A stretch of 23,797 nt of DNA from Choristocarpus tenellus KU-1152 (GCA_964200185.2 CAXNAD020000235.1:1-23797), one strand, 5' to 3'. Positions 1-9,232 are shown, counted from the first letter of the stretch. Made by a program: numbers and translations. The notes: generated from the sequence alone by a model not told the origin.

Positions 1-24
1 CGCATGATGTAATCCTGTCAAATA

Positions 25-205
25 TGTACTACTATTATACATATATATACTACTATTGCACATATATATACAAATATATACTATTATTCTACTAATATAT
101 ACTATTGTTATACAAATATATACTGTTATTATACTAATATATACTATTGTTACACAAACATATACTATTACTGTACAAATATATACTACTGTATACTATT
201 GTTAC
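25..205. repeat. AT-rich minisatellite, about 21-bp unit
   Basis: Imperfect tandem copies of a unit close to ATATATACTATTGTTATACAA, about 21 bp, run through this block. Copies alternate between a form with TATTGTTATACAAA and one with TATTATACTAAT, which suggests a 42-bp higher-order unit. The open frame across it (56-325) simply translates the repeat into Ile/Tyr/Thr-rich sequence and is not a credible protein. Confidence 0.8.
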
Positions 206-425
206 AATAAAAATTACCATAGATTACTCCCCATAGATGTTTTGAGGGTCTTACACTCAACAGAGACGATTCCGACGAAATATACACCCTCCCTCTCACT
301 GCATGCTCCCCGAGCGCATTTGTGAAACCTCATGCCTGGTAACAAAGTAACATTCATACATCCATACCGTTGATGTCCTCGCGCTCATGTATTCCACCTC
401 CGCAGATAATTAAGCCATTCAGAGA

Positions 426-1094
426 GTGAAACACGAGCAAAGCGAGTCTGTGCGACTTCTCCACAAGACAGGGGAACGAGAGTTTGACCTCCCAGTCCAT
501 TGGCTTCCCACCGATGGCAATGGCGCTGGAACTAGCACCAGCGACGTCGAAGACAATGACCAGGGCGAATGTTCGGGTGGGGGGGTTAATCTCATTGGTA
601 GTGACAATGATCTCGGTGGGCTCGAGGAAACACACTCTTCCTCATCGGACAGTGACAAGGAAGAACCTGGCTCCCGTCAACGGGGTTGGCTTCGTACAAC
701 GTTGACATCGGGGAACTATGGAAACCTGTTCTCGGTGCAGGAAGGCAGGTTTGCCTTTTTTGTGGCAACGGAGGCGCCGCTCTTGGTCGGCAAAATCCTA
801 GTGGAGCGCGTCTGCGAGGATGGGGAGAGTGGGATGGATATTCACTGGCTTCGGCCGACCAGTGATCACACACGTGACAACGCCGCGACCCTAACCCTTG
901 AGAAATATGGCAAAAGTAATTTTGTGGAAGGAGTGAAAGTACTCGGGAGCAACAACTTCAGTACTGCTCTCACCATTGCAAACGCGTTTGATAATGATAT
1001 CATTTTCTGTCATATACAAACAAAACTAAAATTCCAGTACCTATCAAACATGATTCAGGCCTTCCCAAGAAGAGGTACCGATAACAATATATAG
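426..1094 (+). CDS. Orphan ORF, acidic Ser-rich N-terminus plus small globular segment
   Basis: This is the longest uninterrupted ATG-initiated frame in the window (222 codons). Residues about 33-83 are rich in Asp, Glu, Gly and Ser and should be disordered. Residues about 100-140 look globular: hydrophobic strands around FAFFVATEAPLLVGKILVER, then a GMDIHWLRP stretch. The pattern hydrophobic strand, VGK, then HW-RP recalls chromatin-reader-like folds (BAH or Tudor type) and host-like domains in transposon-associated proteins, but I cannot assign a family. No signal peptide or membrane segment is seen. The last 50 codons become AT-rich, and from about position 1063 another frame (+1) carries a TPR-like fragment, so the true 3' end may lie upstream of the stop, at a splice site or an insertion junction. 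It could be a single exon of a larger gene. Confidence 0.4.
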   Translation: MKHEQSESVRLLHKTGEREFDLPVHWLPTDGNGAGTSTSDVEDNDQGECSGGGVNLIGSDNDLGGLEETHSSSSDSDKEEPGSRQRGWLRTTLTSGNYGNLFSVQEGRFAFFVATEAPLLVGKILVERVCEDGESGMDIHWLRPTSDHTRDNAATLTLEKYGKSNFVEGVKVLGSNNFSTALTIANAFDNDIIFCHIQTKLKFQYLSNMIQAFPRRGTDNNI

Positions 1095-1284
1095 AAAACT
1101 TGGGCAAGATTATGATATGGCTACAAAACACCTTGAGGAAGCAATATCAATATATGATAAAATATCATCTAACTCCCCGAGAAAAGCACTAGCACTTACT
1201 CATCTTGGTAATACTTACAGAACTCTTGGAGAATTTACAAAAGCAGCTGATGCGCTAAATTCTAATATTATTATCTTTTTGTAA
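1063..1284 (+). pseudogene. TPR-repeat protein fragment, bacterial-looking
   Basis: Frame +1 opens just after a TGA at about 1051 and ends at a TAA near 1284. It encodes roughly one and a half helix-turn-helix tetratricopeptide units: YDMATKHLEEAISIYDK followed by ALALTHLGNTYRTLGEFTKA. The Leu/Gly/Tyr/Ala spacing fits the TPR consensus well. Codons strongly favour A/T in third position, unlike the flanking 426-900 region. There is no start codon and the repeat breaks off around 1258 into a short Ile-rich tail, so this is a fragment. TPR proteins of this style are abundant in Rickettsiales and other intracellular bacteria; origin by transfer is an inference from composition and style. A eukaryotic TPR exon is the main alternative. 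Confidence 0.5.
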
Positions 1285-1397
1285 CAAACTATCTGTTTTG
1301 TGAATAAATTTGTGAGGTGGTTGCTTTATAGTTTCCTTAGAACCTGTTTAAAGTCTTTTTACCAACAACACAGAAAAAGCGAGTACCATATTTTGTA

Positions 1398-1453
1398 AAC
1401 TTGTAGCAAATATCGCTACAAGTTGATTATGAAAAAGCAGTTTTTCCATAATC
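1398..1453. repeat. Two adjacent hairpins
   Basis: AACTTGTAGC (1398-1407) and GCTACAAGTT (1415-1424) form a perfect 10-bp stem with a 7-nt loop. Immediately following, GATTATG-AAAAA (1425-1436) pairs with TTTTT-C-CATAATC (1441-1453), a 12-bp stem with one bulged C and a 4-nt loop. They lie between the two AT-rich coding fragments. They could be a bacterial terminator pair or subterminal hairpins of an insertion sequence. Confidence 0.7.
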
Positions 1454-1516
1454 TTCAGCATTTATCCAACCAAGAAAACTACCTCTCTACAACCCATCTT
1501 TTGGGAATAACCTTAA

Positions 1517-1864
1517 AAACATGCATCTCACTGCGCTTTACTACCTCTACCAAAGGAACAGATAGAGGCTGCAGAAAATGATCTTATTGCAAGTATAATC
1601 TCAGAGATCACTAAATCCGATTCATATAGCAATTCTAGTAAAGCACTTAATATAGTTTTAAATACGATAGTTAAGTCTGGTATTAAATTGGATAGCAAAC
1701 AATTTCAGCAATTAACAGGGATTCTTAGTGATGCAAACTATTCTGAATCCAGAGAAAAAATCTGCAAAATTCTAATTAGCAGTGAATATAAGCCGGAGCA
1801 AGAAGAAATAACAGCTCTAATGCCATTACTAGATACTTTTCTGTCGTTATCAGTTCAATGGTGA
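1517..1864 (+). pseudogene. AT-rich coding fragment, helical, bacterial-looking
   Basis: An open frame of about 115 codons runs from just after a TAA at 1514 to a TGA at 1862-1864. No ATG opens it; the recognisably protein-like part starts near 1550. The translation is Ile/Leu/Lys/Ser-rich and predicted helical, with segments such as NDLIASIISEITKSDSYSNS and SREKICKILISSEYKPEQEE. Heavy use of AAA, ATA, AAT and other A/T-ending codons matches the TPR fragment upstream and contrasts with the host-type RPS18 exons. I recognise no domain; an alpha-solenoid piece from the same original protein as the TPR fragment is possible. The absence of a start and the 230-bp non-coding break before it point to a decayed remnant. 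Confidence 0.4.
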
Positions 1865-1958
1865 GGCACCCAATCAAAATCAGTCATCTTCACCGTGTCT
1901 GCTTGGGGTCATCCTAAGTCAATCACGCCTTCAACAACCAAGGTCTGAGGTAGCAGCC

Positions 1959-2345
1959 GTGTGGGAAATTGGTCTATGGGAAAAAAAGACAAAAGTGCCC
2001 AACTTACGACCAAACGGAACTGCAGGCACTCGCAAAAATGCATCGCAAGAACTTGACCCTCACCTCAAACAACAAGTAAGCACAGTGATTACTACTGTAA
2101 CAGTTATATCCCATTTCCCAAGGTGTAGTGGTTCAGGTGTCACCTTTTGCATCTCACATATCCAGGAGTTGATGCATAGCATTCCACAAATTTTAAGGGC
2201 TACCTACTTAGAGGTAGTAAGGAACAAAGTATCATCGAGTCTGTGTGAGTCTGTGTGTAAAGAGTTAAACTTGGACTATGCAGAGGTGTCTCGCAGTGGT
2301 CTGGTTGTGAATGTGCCTTGCTTGAAATCTAATGAACGCACCTGA
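1959..2345 (+). CDS. Weak ORF, possible exon pair
   Basis: This 128-codon frame starts at a non-ATG codon and has no recognisable domain. Inside it, a strong donor consensus (CAACAA|GTAAGC, near 2076) and a plausible acceptor (CATATCCAG, near 2164) suggest that only part of it is exonic. The C-terminal stretch, from IQELMHSIPQILRATYLEVV onward, looks helical. Function unknown; it may be chance. Confidence 0.15.
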   Translation: MWEIGLWEKKTKVPNLRPNGTAGTRKNASQELDPHLKQQVSTVITTVTVISHFPRCSGSGVTFCISHIQELMHSIPQILRATYLEVVRNKVSSSLCESVCKELNLDYAEVSRSGLVVNVPCLKSNERT

Positions 2346-2393
2346 AGCTCTCATATTCCTATTGCAATATTTTGCTGCTGTTTACACTCATGC

Positions 2394-2699
2394 TTGCAAG
2401 TTAAAAGTGTGTTATCACATCATCCACAACAAACAAAAAATCACAACCAGCTCCATCACAAAATATTTATCATTGAACACCATCTGCAAATATTTTCTTC
2501 TTTTGATACATCTCTCTCATCTAATGCTGCCACATCAGGTTCACCTACACCAAACAATTATCTTCTTGACAATAAAGTATCTGCAACTAATACTGGTACC
2601 AGTGTGACTACAGAGGACTCTCAAATAGGAGTAAGAGATAAGTCTACAAGTCTTTCTCCCTTCATGGAGTTACCTTTGGTCTGCACCAGGGATGATTGA
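2394..2699 (+). CDS. Ser/Thr/Asn-rich ORF, uncertain
   Basis: The frame of about 101 codons carries a Ser/Thr/Asn-rich, probably disordered second half (around SSFDTSLSSNAATSGSPTPN). An overlapping frame at 2332-2607 is its shadow. No domain, splice partner or start context supports it strongly. It could be a low-complexity exon linked to the ORF just upstream, or non-coding. Confidence 0.12.
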   Translation: MQVKSVLSHHPQQTKNHNQLHHKIFIIEHHLQIFSSFDTSLSSNAATSGSPTPNNYLLDNKVSATNTGTSVTTEDSQIGVRDKSTSLSPFMELPLVCTRDD

Positions 2700-3165
2700 T
2701 GCAAGAGGGTTCTCTTTGCATCAAGTGTCGATAAATACAATAAAAAACCTATCGAGTCACTTTGGAGCTCTAACCCATGCCTTTCTTTGTCTTCCTGCAT
2801 GCATCATGTTCTATAGTACCCTGGAGCACTACAGCACACCGCCAGCATGGTGGTGCATGTACTTAAGAGTAAGGCATTAACTTAACCACAAGCTTATATA
2901 TCATGCAGCAGCATCCAAAAACTGGAAGATTTCAAATAAGAGAAAGTCTTAAATAGGATTGTTTCCTATGGTGTATCATTGAAGACTATGGTCGTTATCT
3001 TGTGTCTTGTCTATTGGAGGTGTGCCTCCCATGTAGGTTTTCTATTTAAACATCCTACCACCACCATACCCAAATATAGTTAGTGGTACATAAATATAGA
3101 TTTAGTCCCCTTCCCATCCCAGCTCCCTCCCCCCACCCCTAAATATGTTTGAACAGCAAACGCAC

Positions 3166-3258
3166 CTTCAGCCCCTTCTTCAATAACCATGCCAATGTTG
3201 GCTCCTGATGTACGCCTACCAAGAACACCATGGTGGGCAAACGGGAGGTGTGCAGGGT
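3166..3258 (-). CDS. Rieske oxygenase exon, mononuclear iron site
   Basis: The exon enters in phase 1, completing the Asp codon that joins MENLG to [16 protein letters not shown]. The Asp and His residues fit the D-x2-H-x4-H iron-ligand pattern of Rieske oxygenases. The 3' boundary GAAG|GTGCGT (donor at 3165-3164) is the best of several options; the frame stays open beyond it into intron-like sequence. No following exon was identified. Confidence 0.8.
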
Positions 3259-6200
3259 CTTTGCCATTGCCAGGAAATCCAAAGTTGAGATACAGGGAGA
3301 GAGAGGGGAGACACAAGGAAACAAGAGGGCATTTAGAACATCTTTCAGCTCAAGTCGAGGCAGGTGAGCATAGACAAACTGTCATATACCATCAGATACC
3401 ATCAGATATCATCAGATACCATCATATACCATCAAAACAAACTGCACCACACCATTGGTACAGACACCTCTACAAGACACTCCCCTATTGTAGACCCCTG
3501 CTTCAGCACATGACAATGCATTATCTTTTACTTTGAACTGCCAACGCCCTGTCCGTGCATATGGGAAACACATGACTGCTACCAACAAATCCATATACAA
3601 TTCACAGGATGAAGGGTACGAGCTTTTCCCCTCTCCTTCCCTGAAAAGTCCATCCTCAGCACTACCATATAAGCAAATGTATCCCTCCTCAGTCCTGCAT
3701 CCATTCTGCACACCTCCTAAGTTCTCCATCAGTGTATCCCAACCATAGGGCAAGTCACGCATGTACCAATTTCCGTCGTATTCTGGGTCATCCATTTCTG
3801 CGACAATGGCGGGGTGCTTAAGCTTGCTGGCCTCCACCCCCTCAGGGGAGCTGTCTGGCCAGACCCAGAGCTTCTCCTGCACAACCTTTGTGGGCACAGA
3901 CCTAACACAGGCACTGCAAAAAAACGAGGTTTGACAGGGGTTAAGGCGGAGAGGGAGGGGAAGGAAGAGAACCAAGAGGATTGTGGGATGTATGGGTATC
4001 TAACTTGAATGTATTGCCCCAGTATAATAGTGTGCGCATGGCATGTATCCTCCACATCAGCCTTCATGTGTTTCAGCTCTACACAGTAGCAATGACCATC
4101 CCTGCAATCCTGACACAATCCAGACTTCACCTCAATTAGAGCATCAAAATTCGTATGACATACTCCAAATGAATGCATTCTGCCCCTCCTTACAAAGATC
4201 TGACCTCTGGGGTTCCTTGTTTCGTGTTAGGGTATACTTGTTGATACATGGTACATTGAAGGACTTCGATACAATAGGTAGATTGAAGTACTTTGATATA
4301 ATCTCCTGAAATTCACAATACCAGTTGTGTTATCTCTACCAATTGAACAGTTACATTAATCTAGCATGCGATAGTGGCACCCTTAAACCAAGCGATATTA
4401 TCATGGCAAGATTTATCCTGAACACAACAGTACAAAAATATCCATAGCGAGGCAAGTAACTCTGGCATACTACTATAGAGATCTTGAAATAGTCAACACA
4501 TTGGAACAGATTGAAACCTGGGATTGTGTACATTGAAGGCATGAGATAAAAGGCAGAGCACAGCCCCACCTTAGGCAACCACCTCACAAACGTAACACCT
4601 GGCTAGGTAACTGCTAATACAGATTAAAGGAAAGGGGAATACATCTTGGGGCATTGACTCGCCTAACATACAAGGACCAATCGAACACTCCTATGAGGTT
4701 GCTGAGCATCTCCTTCATCACATACTTGAGTGTTACTACTAATCCCTAACCCCCCTAACCCTAAGTGATTACTAAAAAAAAAGAACAGCAAAAAGAACAT
4801 TTTTTCAGTGTGTCATGTTCACGTTATCAACAAATAATAGTAGCCAGCACTTATTTTCACAAAACCTTACAAATAAAGCGCTGGCTTGTGTTGGTTGCCA
4901 CCGAAATCTGCATGACTGTTTCTTCTCAGACAAAGACAGGTGTTAAAACACTCTTATTCCACATTTCATCCCATAGAAGCAACAAGTGATTCATTGAAAT
5001 CAATAATCTCTTGCTAACAATAAGAATTGGTCAACCACAATAGGGTCGCACCCAGATTGCATCAATTCCATCACACTTCCAACCCCGTTGTTCCTTTTTG
5101 TATTATTATATTATTAACCCGCATGCACCAAACTGGGCATAAAACCAAACCCCCTCACCTCCACAGGTATGTATGTAGGAGTAGATATTCTCAACCTACG
5201 GGATTTTCTTGAAGACCTAAGGAGTAAAGTCCTGTCACCTTATCAGGTAGTCTCTACAATGCTGCTTACACACAGAGAGGAAAGCTTACAGCAATGAGGC
5301 CCTTGAACCACCAGCAGTAATACTCAAAGCCTAGTGTCAAGGAAAAATGCCTCCCAAATGAAAACTATTCGAGAGAGTCCAAGACTTTGCCTGAGACCAT
5401 GTTGCACCCCAAAAGCAACCACCAGTAGACAGAGCACAGATCATACACGAGGGCATAACAATGAACCACAAAGATATCCTTACTGGCTCTCTCTGAACCC
5501 TTCATGCCAAACTCATTGTAACTCCTCAAATCCCTTACACTGTCCCGGTAAATGCATCCTTGTCTCCAACGGCACTGCACATCAGAACACATCAATACCA
5601 AAACTCTCACCGCTTGGATCCTGTCGCATTCTCTTCAGTCCCTGCTCGGGCCTGTGGGATCTTTCCGCAGCTCCCATCCCTAACCACCACGGGGAACAAA
5701 AGGAGGACAGAAGTAACATCAGACAGTAACATCAGACAGCGCAGGAGGAAGTCACAGGGTCAGCTCTTTAGCTTTTACATCTCTATGCCGAGTAGCACAA
5801 GCCGGAACCTCTGACTAGACTAGACTTGTGACTTGTGACTAGACCTTCCCCGAGTAAGGTCAAGACTGAGCCAACAATACTCCCAGGGGAAAGCAAAAAG
5901 GAAACAGTGATAAGAGTGATGGCATAGCTTATCCACCTAAGAAGTAGTTATAGAAAAAAAAAGAGTACGCTGTATAATATCGAAAGGGGGAGAGTCGAAT
6001 GAGACTCCCTTGGCATTCTCATCCTCACCAACTCCCACTTTCTACAAAGCAAGAGAGGAACTAAGCACATTCCAGAACCATTCCTACTCTCCCAGCTAGG
6101 CCCGGTAATCACCGATCTCCTTGCCAGCACCACTGTGATACACACTGTGATACATACTTTGATACATACTGTGATACATATCAACCGAGAGGAGGGTGCC

Positions 6201-8698
6201 ACTGATCATTTTTGAAGGACCCTTCGAAATTTCTGGCACTACAACTGTTTAGAGTACTCCACTGCGGAGTGCATTTTGGTTAGGGTTAGGGTACATTCAC
6301 TTTGCAGAACCAAGCTGTTGTTATCAACACCCAATATACTTTACTCTTCTTTGAACAGATTCGAAAATGATCCATTAAAGCTCCAACCGACGCCACACAC
6401 CCCCCTCTTGGTCACTACCTTTTCCTCGTGAGTAATCTCTGTGGACAAGCTGCGAGTGGCACATGAATAAGACTCTTACTCATTGAACTCCCAACCGTGG
6501 TAGATGCACTGCAGTCGTCCTGTTTTCTGATCCACCCTTCCCTCTGAAAGGGGTGCCCAGCGGTGGGGGCAGCGGTCTGCAAAAACTCTCCACTCCCCGC
6601 TCTTGTCTTTCCATACTGCATACGCCTCGCCCAGTAGCTGAAGGAGAAGAGGGGGGGGAGCAGCGGGGGAGGGGGCAATGGGTCAGACCATACTGAGAAA
6701 GAGGTTATTTGTATCATTGAACATACTCTAGGAAACTCTGTCATATTGATGACATTGGACAAGATGACAAAAACATCCTTCACTTCTAGGTCTACTGCAC
6801 AGAACAAGTCAGGAAAGGGAGAACTGGTTGCGCTCACAGAGGAACAGAGCCTGAGTACAGGACCTGTACTCACTACGAACCAGAACTGGGAAGAAAATGA
6901 CTACTTCCATACATGAACAAGCAACAACAGTGAAGAGTGGCAGTCAAATTGGAAACATCCAGCTCAGACTCATATACACAAATACTGTTACACAGTTGGA
7001 TGCCACCTGCGCCACAAGAACCGATCGATGCAAATCAATCTTGGCCACAGAGCAGTACAAGCAGTCAAATCCATTTCCCTCAACACCGATCTTTACACGC
7101 CCTCAAGTGAACACACAATTGTAACATCAATGATATATGGTTATATGGCAGAGTTCAACAAACGTGATATATCCTGCACTTCCATTGATCCCAACACAAA
7201 ATAACAAAAAAAAGGGATAAGGAACATTGAACAGAGAAATTTGAACCCACGGAATGGATTATGTACAACATCGTGTCTCTCTTTGGGCAGCAGCCAGAAA
7301 GAGGTCTACTTCCCAAACCTCAACCAGAACAGGTACAGGCATCCCTATCACACAGCTTTTCCCCAGCCCTCCACCTCCGCCAACTAAAATTAATTATGCC
7401 AAGAATGTGCATTACTGCTAGTCCAAACACTCCCCACAAGAGAGCTGCAACCTCAATCCTTCCATCCACGCTTGGCTCGATCTCTCCTACTATTAGGTAC
7501 ATTAGGATAGAATGTACGACCAAGCAGGGTATTCTATTCCTGTCCACTCTCAGAGTTGAACTAGACCGAGTGACAAGTAATAATCATATTTTCCATCACA
7601 TGGTGTCAGCTGTAGGAAGAGGAAGCTCAAAAACAGGTTCTAACTGAGAATTGATAACATTACAAAGAGATGTAGAAGAAGAAAAGACCAGCAATAACCT
7701 GGGAATAGCTATCAACCAATCATAAAAAGCCACCAAAAAAGGTCAGTCCAGTCAAGAACTGACAAGAACTGTACCTCTATGCGGTAGGGTTGGCGAGGGT
7801 CTCGGGCCTCCAGATCTCTCATCACAGCCACAGGGTACCACTGCTGATGCCAGTTAAACTTGCCCTGCTCAACAGGCTGCCAGGGGTGCAACACACAAAC
7901 AGAGCATCAAAGATGTTGAGACACGTGGGTTCAGGAGGACTTTCTTGATATCATGATTATGGTCATGGTCCTATACAGAAGTCTGCCTATGGCTGCATGG
8001 ACCTCCAAGGGACATAACAGTGTCAATGTCCCCTGTCATTGCTAGTCTCTGGGTGTGCTATCTCTCACTACAAGTCACTGAAAGGCAGGTGGAAGCAAAT
8101 GTACAGTCAACCAGATAGGGAGGTGGACTAACTGTAATCCTATCATAACAAAAGTATTCATCAAATCAGACCAACAGAAGGCAAGATACCCTGACCAATA
8201 GCTCTGAAACAAACACATCATGGCATGTTCCTAACACAAGACCAGCTTCACACTAACATTGTAGAGACATATCACAACTTATGTACTCGTGTACAGTAGT
8301 ACACGGAACTGTGTACCTTGATACAGACAAACTACAGCCATCTCTCTCAAATGTCAAGATAACGAGAATGTAAGAGAAGTGATCTCGCATACTGTTGCCC
8401 CTAACTTCTCTTCGATTCTAACTCTTACATCTCCTCCCTGGTTGGCCCCCGGTACCGCGTTACTTGTGGCAACAGCGTGACCACTGACGTTGCTGTTGTC
8501 TGACATGACCATGTGGGCAGATGAAACCCAACGGCGGGCACCACTGTGAGACTTGCTTTGCAGGTTCCATGCCCACCTAAAGGTGACGGGTGTGCTATTT
8601 TCGCCCCCCACCTGTGCTCGTTGGAAAAATTCTGGTCGCTTCTCAAGAAGGTTAAGGGTTCCTCGGGTTGGAAGCTTGAAAGACGTGATACTGGGCAC
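3166..8698 (-). CDS. Rieske non-heme iron oxygenase of the PAO/PTC52/TIC55 group (partial gene)
   Basis: Exons on the minus strand, in order: 8698-8393, 7876-7775, 6637-6480, an unresolved linker, 3913-3714, 3258-3166. The product should sit in the chloroplast and pass electrons from a [2Fe-2S] Rieske centre to a mononuclear iron site; relatives oxygenate chlorophyll-breakdown intermediates or protochlorophyllide-type substrates. Visible signatures: N-terminal [10 protein letters not shown]; Rieske ligands CPHR and CIYHGW; then [14 protein letters not shown] and the iron-site motif [11 protein letters not shown]. Exon phases agree at every junction I joined except around the missing linker. 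The C-terminal half of the family, including the CxxC and membrane anchor found in PAO and TIC55, was not found down to position 1. It may lie beyond the window or be lost. Assignment among PAO, PTC52 and TIC55 is not settled. Confidence 0.85.
3383..3434. repeat. 10-bp tandem repeat ATACCATCAG
   Basis: About five head-to-tail copies of ATACCATCAG with single-base variants. It lies in the intron between the last two recognised Rieske exons. Confidence 0.85.
3714..3913 (-). CDS. Rieske oxygenase exon, WVWPD to MENLG
   Basis: 200 bp, phase 2 in, phase 1 out. The acceptor is TTTTTTTGCAG behind a long pyrimidine tract and the donor GGAG|GTGTGC. It encodes [17 protein letters not shown], a [15 protein letters not shown] stretch and [11 protein letters not shown], the conserved run leading into the mononuclear iron site. 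Confidence 0.9.
4018..4101 (-). CDS. Candidate linker exon B of the Rieske gene
   Basis: The acceptor GGATTGCAG is good and the entry phase matches, giving [19 protein letters not shown]. However, no GT donor in the required exit phase follows; the nearest donor-like site (CAA|GTTAGA, near 4003) is in the wrong phase. The 3' limit given here is therefore arbitrary. Confidence 0.2.
4110..6038. other. Intronic stretch without clear exons
   Basis: I see no convincing coding exon here; several ORFs of 60-130 codons lack domain or splice support. It contains a CCCTAACCCCCCTAACCCTAA tract (4743-4763), a 13-bp direct duplication of AGTAACATCAGAC (5712-5737), and short GACTAGACTTGTGACT-type repeats around 5811-5842. 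Confidence 0.5.
6039..6083 (-). CDS. Candidate linker exon A of the Rieske gene
   Basis: A 45-bp piece would encode [14 protein letters not shown] plus two bases. It fits both neighbouring exon phases exactly, and NGSG-C-x-x-P matches what the family has just after the second ligand pair. Against it: the acceptor GAGAGTAG lacks a pyrimidine tract and the donor AAA|GTGGGA is weak. It competes with candidate B near 4101. Confidence 0.25.
6133..6180. repeat. 12-bp tandem repeat CTGTGATACATA
   Basis: Four adjacent 12-bp units, CTGTGATACACA / CTGTGATACATA / CTTTGATACATA / CTGTGATACATA. It is located in an intron of the Rieske gene. Confidence 0.9.
6276..6292. repeat. Telomere-like TTAGGG tract
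   Basis: GGTTAGGGTTAGGGTA contains two perfect TTAGGG units within intronic sequence. Similar CTAACCCTAACCCT stretches occur at 4743-4763 and 11545-11557. Confidence 0.6.
6480..6637 (-). CDS. Rieske oxygenase exon with [2Fe-2S] ligands
   Basis: 158 bp, phase 0 in and phase 2 out. The acceptor CTCCTTCAG sits behind a strong polypyrimidine run and the donor is GA|GTAAGA. It encodes [14 protein letters not shown], then the two ligand pairs [12 protein letters not shown] and [10 protein letters not shown]. All four cluster ligands (Cys-X-His and Cys-X2-His) are present, so the domain should be functional. Confidence 0.92.
6890..7774. other. Rieske gene intron, no exon seen
   Basis: Between the iron-sulfur exon (6637-6480) and the WYPV exon (7876-7775). 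The phases of those exons join directly, so no coding exon is needed here. ORFs at 6897-7124 and 7261-7647 have no domain support. Confidence 0.6.
7775..7876 (-). CDS. Rieske oxygenase exon, WYPV region
   Basis: The exon is 34 codons, phase 0 to 0. The acceptor is CCTGGCAG and the donor GAG|GTACAG. It contains [17 protein letters not shown], the hallmark entry to the Rieske domain in PAO/PTC52/TIC55 proteins. Confidence 0.85.
8393..8698 (-). CDS. Rieske oxygenase exon, transit-peptide-like region
   Basis: 102 codons end at ACA|GTATGC in phase 0, matching the phase-0 start of the next exon. The sequence is rich in Arg, Ser and Thr with few acids early on, as in chloroplast transit peptides, and a plausible processing zone lies around [11 protein letters not shown]. 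The first codon at 8698 is GTG directly after CACACACAG, so an upstream exon with the initiator ATG is likely and was not located. Downstream in-frame ATGs exist at the HMVM segment. Confidence 0.5.
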
Positions 8699-9040
8699 CT
8701 GTGTGTGTGAGAGGTGTACCAGTTACGTGGTAGTCATTAAAAAAACAATTGACGCAGGCCTGTGTTAAACCTGGTGGAGGAAACAATTTGAGAGTATCGC
8801 AAGGTGTATCGCAAGGTGTACAGCTGCGGGTGAGCAACTGAGGAGCAGAAAATAGGATGGTTCAGATTGGTTTTGACTCCAATTGTGCTTTCTCAGACGA
8901 AGTTGCTGCGATATGAGGACGTCGAAAAAGCCATTCAATTTTCCGATTGTGACGCTTTTCTTCCGTTGAAACCAAAAGCAATGTCGAAACTGCAAGCTCT
9001 ACACTGAGACCTACCCCACTTACAAATTAAACTTCAATAA
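8699..9040. promoter_or_regulatory. Probable shared upstream region between divergent genes
   Basis: The stretch separates the first recognised Rieske exon (minus) from the first candidate ATG of the plus-strand locus (9041). It carries a perfect tandem duplication of GTATCGCAAGGT (8794-8817). No TATA box can be assigned with confidence. An undetected 5' exon of the Rieske gene with its initiator could lie here or further up. Confidence 0.3.
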
Positions 9041-9232
9041 ATGACAGATGCGCTCACTCCTACACAAGTTATGAAGATATTGAAGTCGCATCTGATGTTA
9101 GGAGCCGAAGCCTTCCTCTTCCTTCCGCAACAAGAGTGTAGACATATTTTGAAGGACTGGAATAGTAGTTCGGAGACTGCCTGGTACATACATAAGACCC
9201 AGGCATCACTATTTTCCCGCAGGTTAGCATAG
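9041..9232 (+). CDS. Possible first exon of acyltransferase-like locus
   Basis: An ATG opens a 63-codon frame starting MTDALTPTQVMKILKSHLML, followed by GAEAFLFLPQQECRHILKDW. The first part looks helical. A donor-like GCCTG|GTACATA occurs near 9184. No motif identifies it; linkage to the downstream exons rests only on strand and distance. Confidence 0.2.
   Translation: MTDALTPTQVMKILKSHLMLGAEAFLFLPQQECRHILKDWNSSSETAWYIHKTQASLFSRRLA

Noticed and set aside
56-325. 89-codon ORF in the AT minisatellite
   Set aside because: Its residues are only a translation of the 21-bp tandem unit; no independent coding sign.
3361-3440. CRISPR-like array
   Set aside because: Ten-base head-to-tail repeats without spacers are a simple tandem repeat.
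5334-5814. Overlapping plus-strand ORFs inside the Rieske gene intron
   Set aside because: They lie between well-joined minus-strand exons, are Pro/Ser/His-rich, and show no motif.
8281-8325. GTGTAC-AGTA-GTACAC palindrome
   Set aside because: Six-base arms in an AT/GT-rich intron are expected by chance and have no partner signal.
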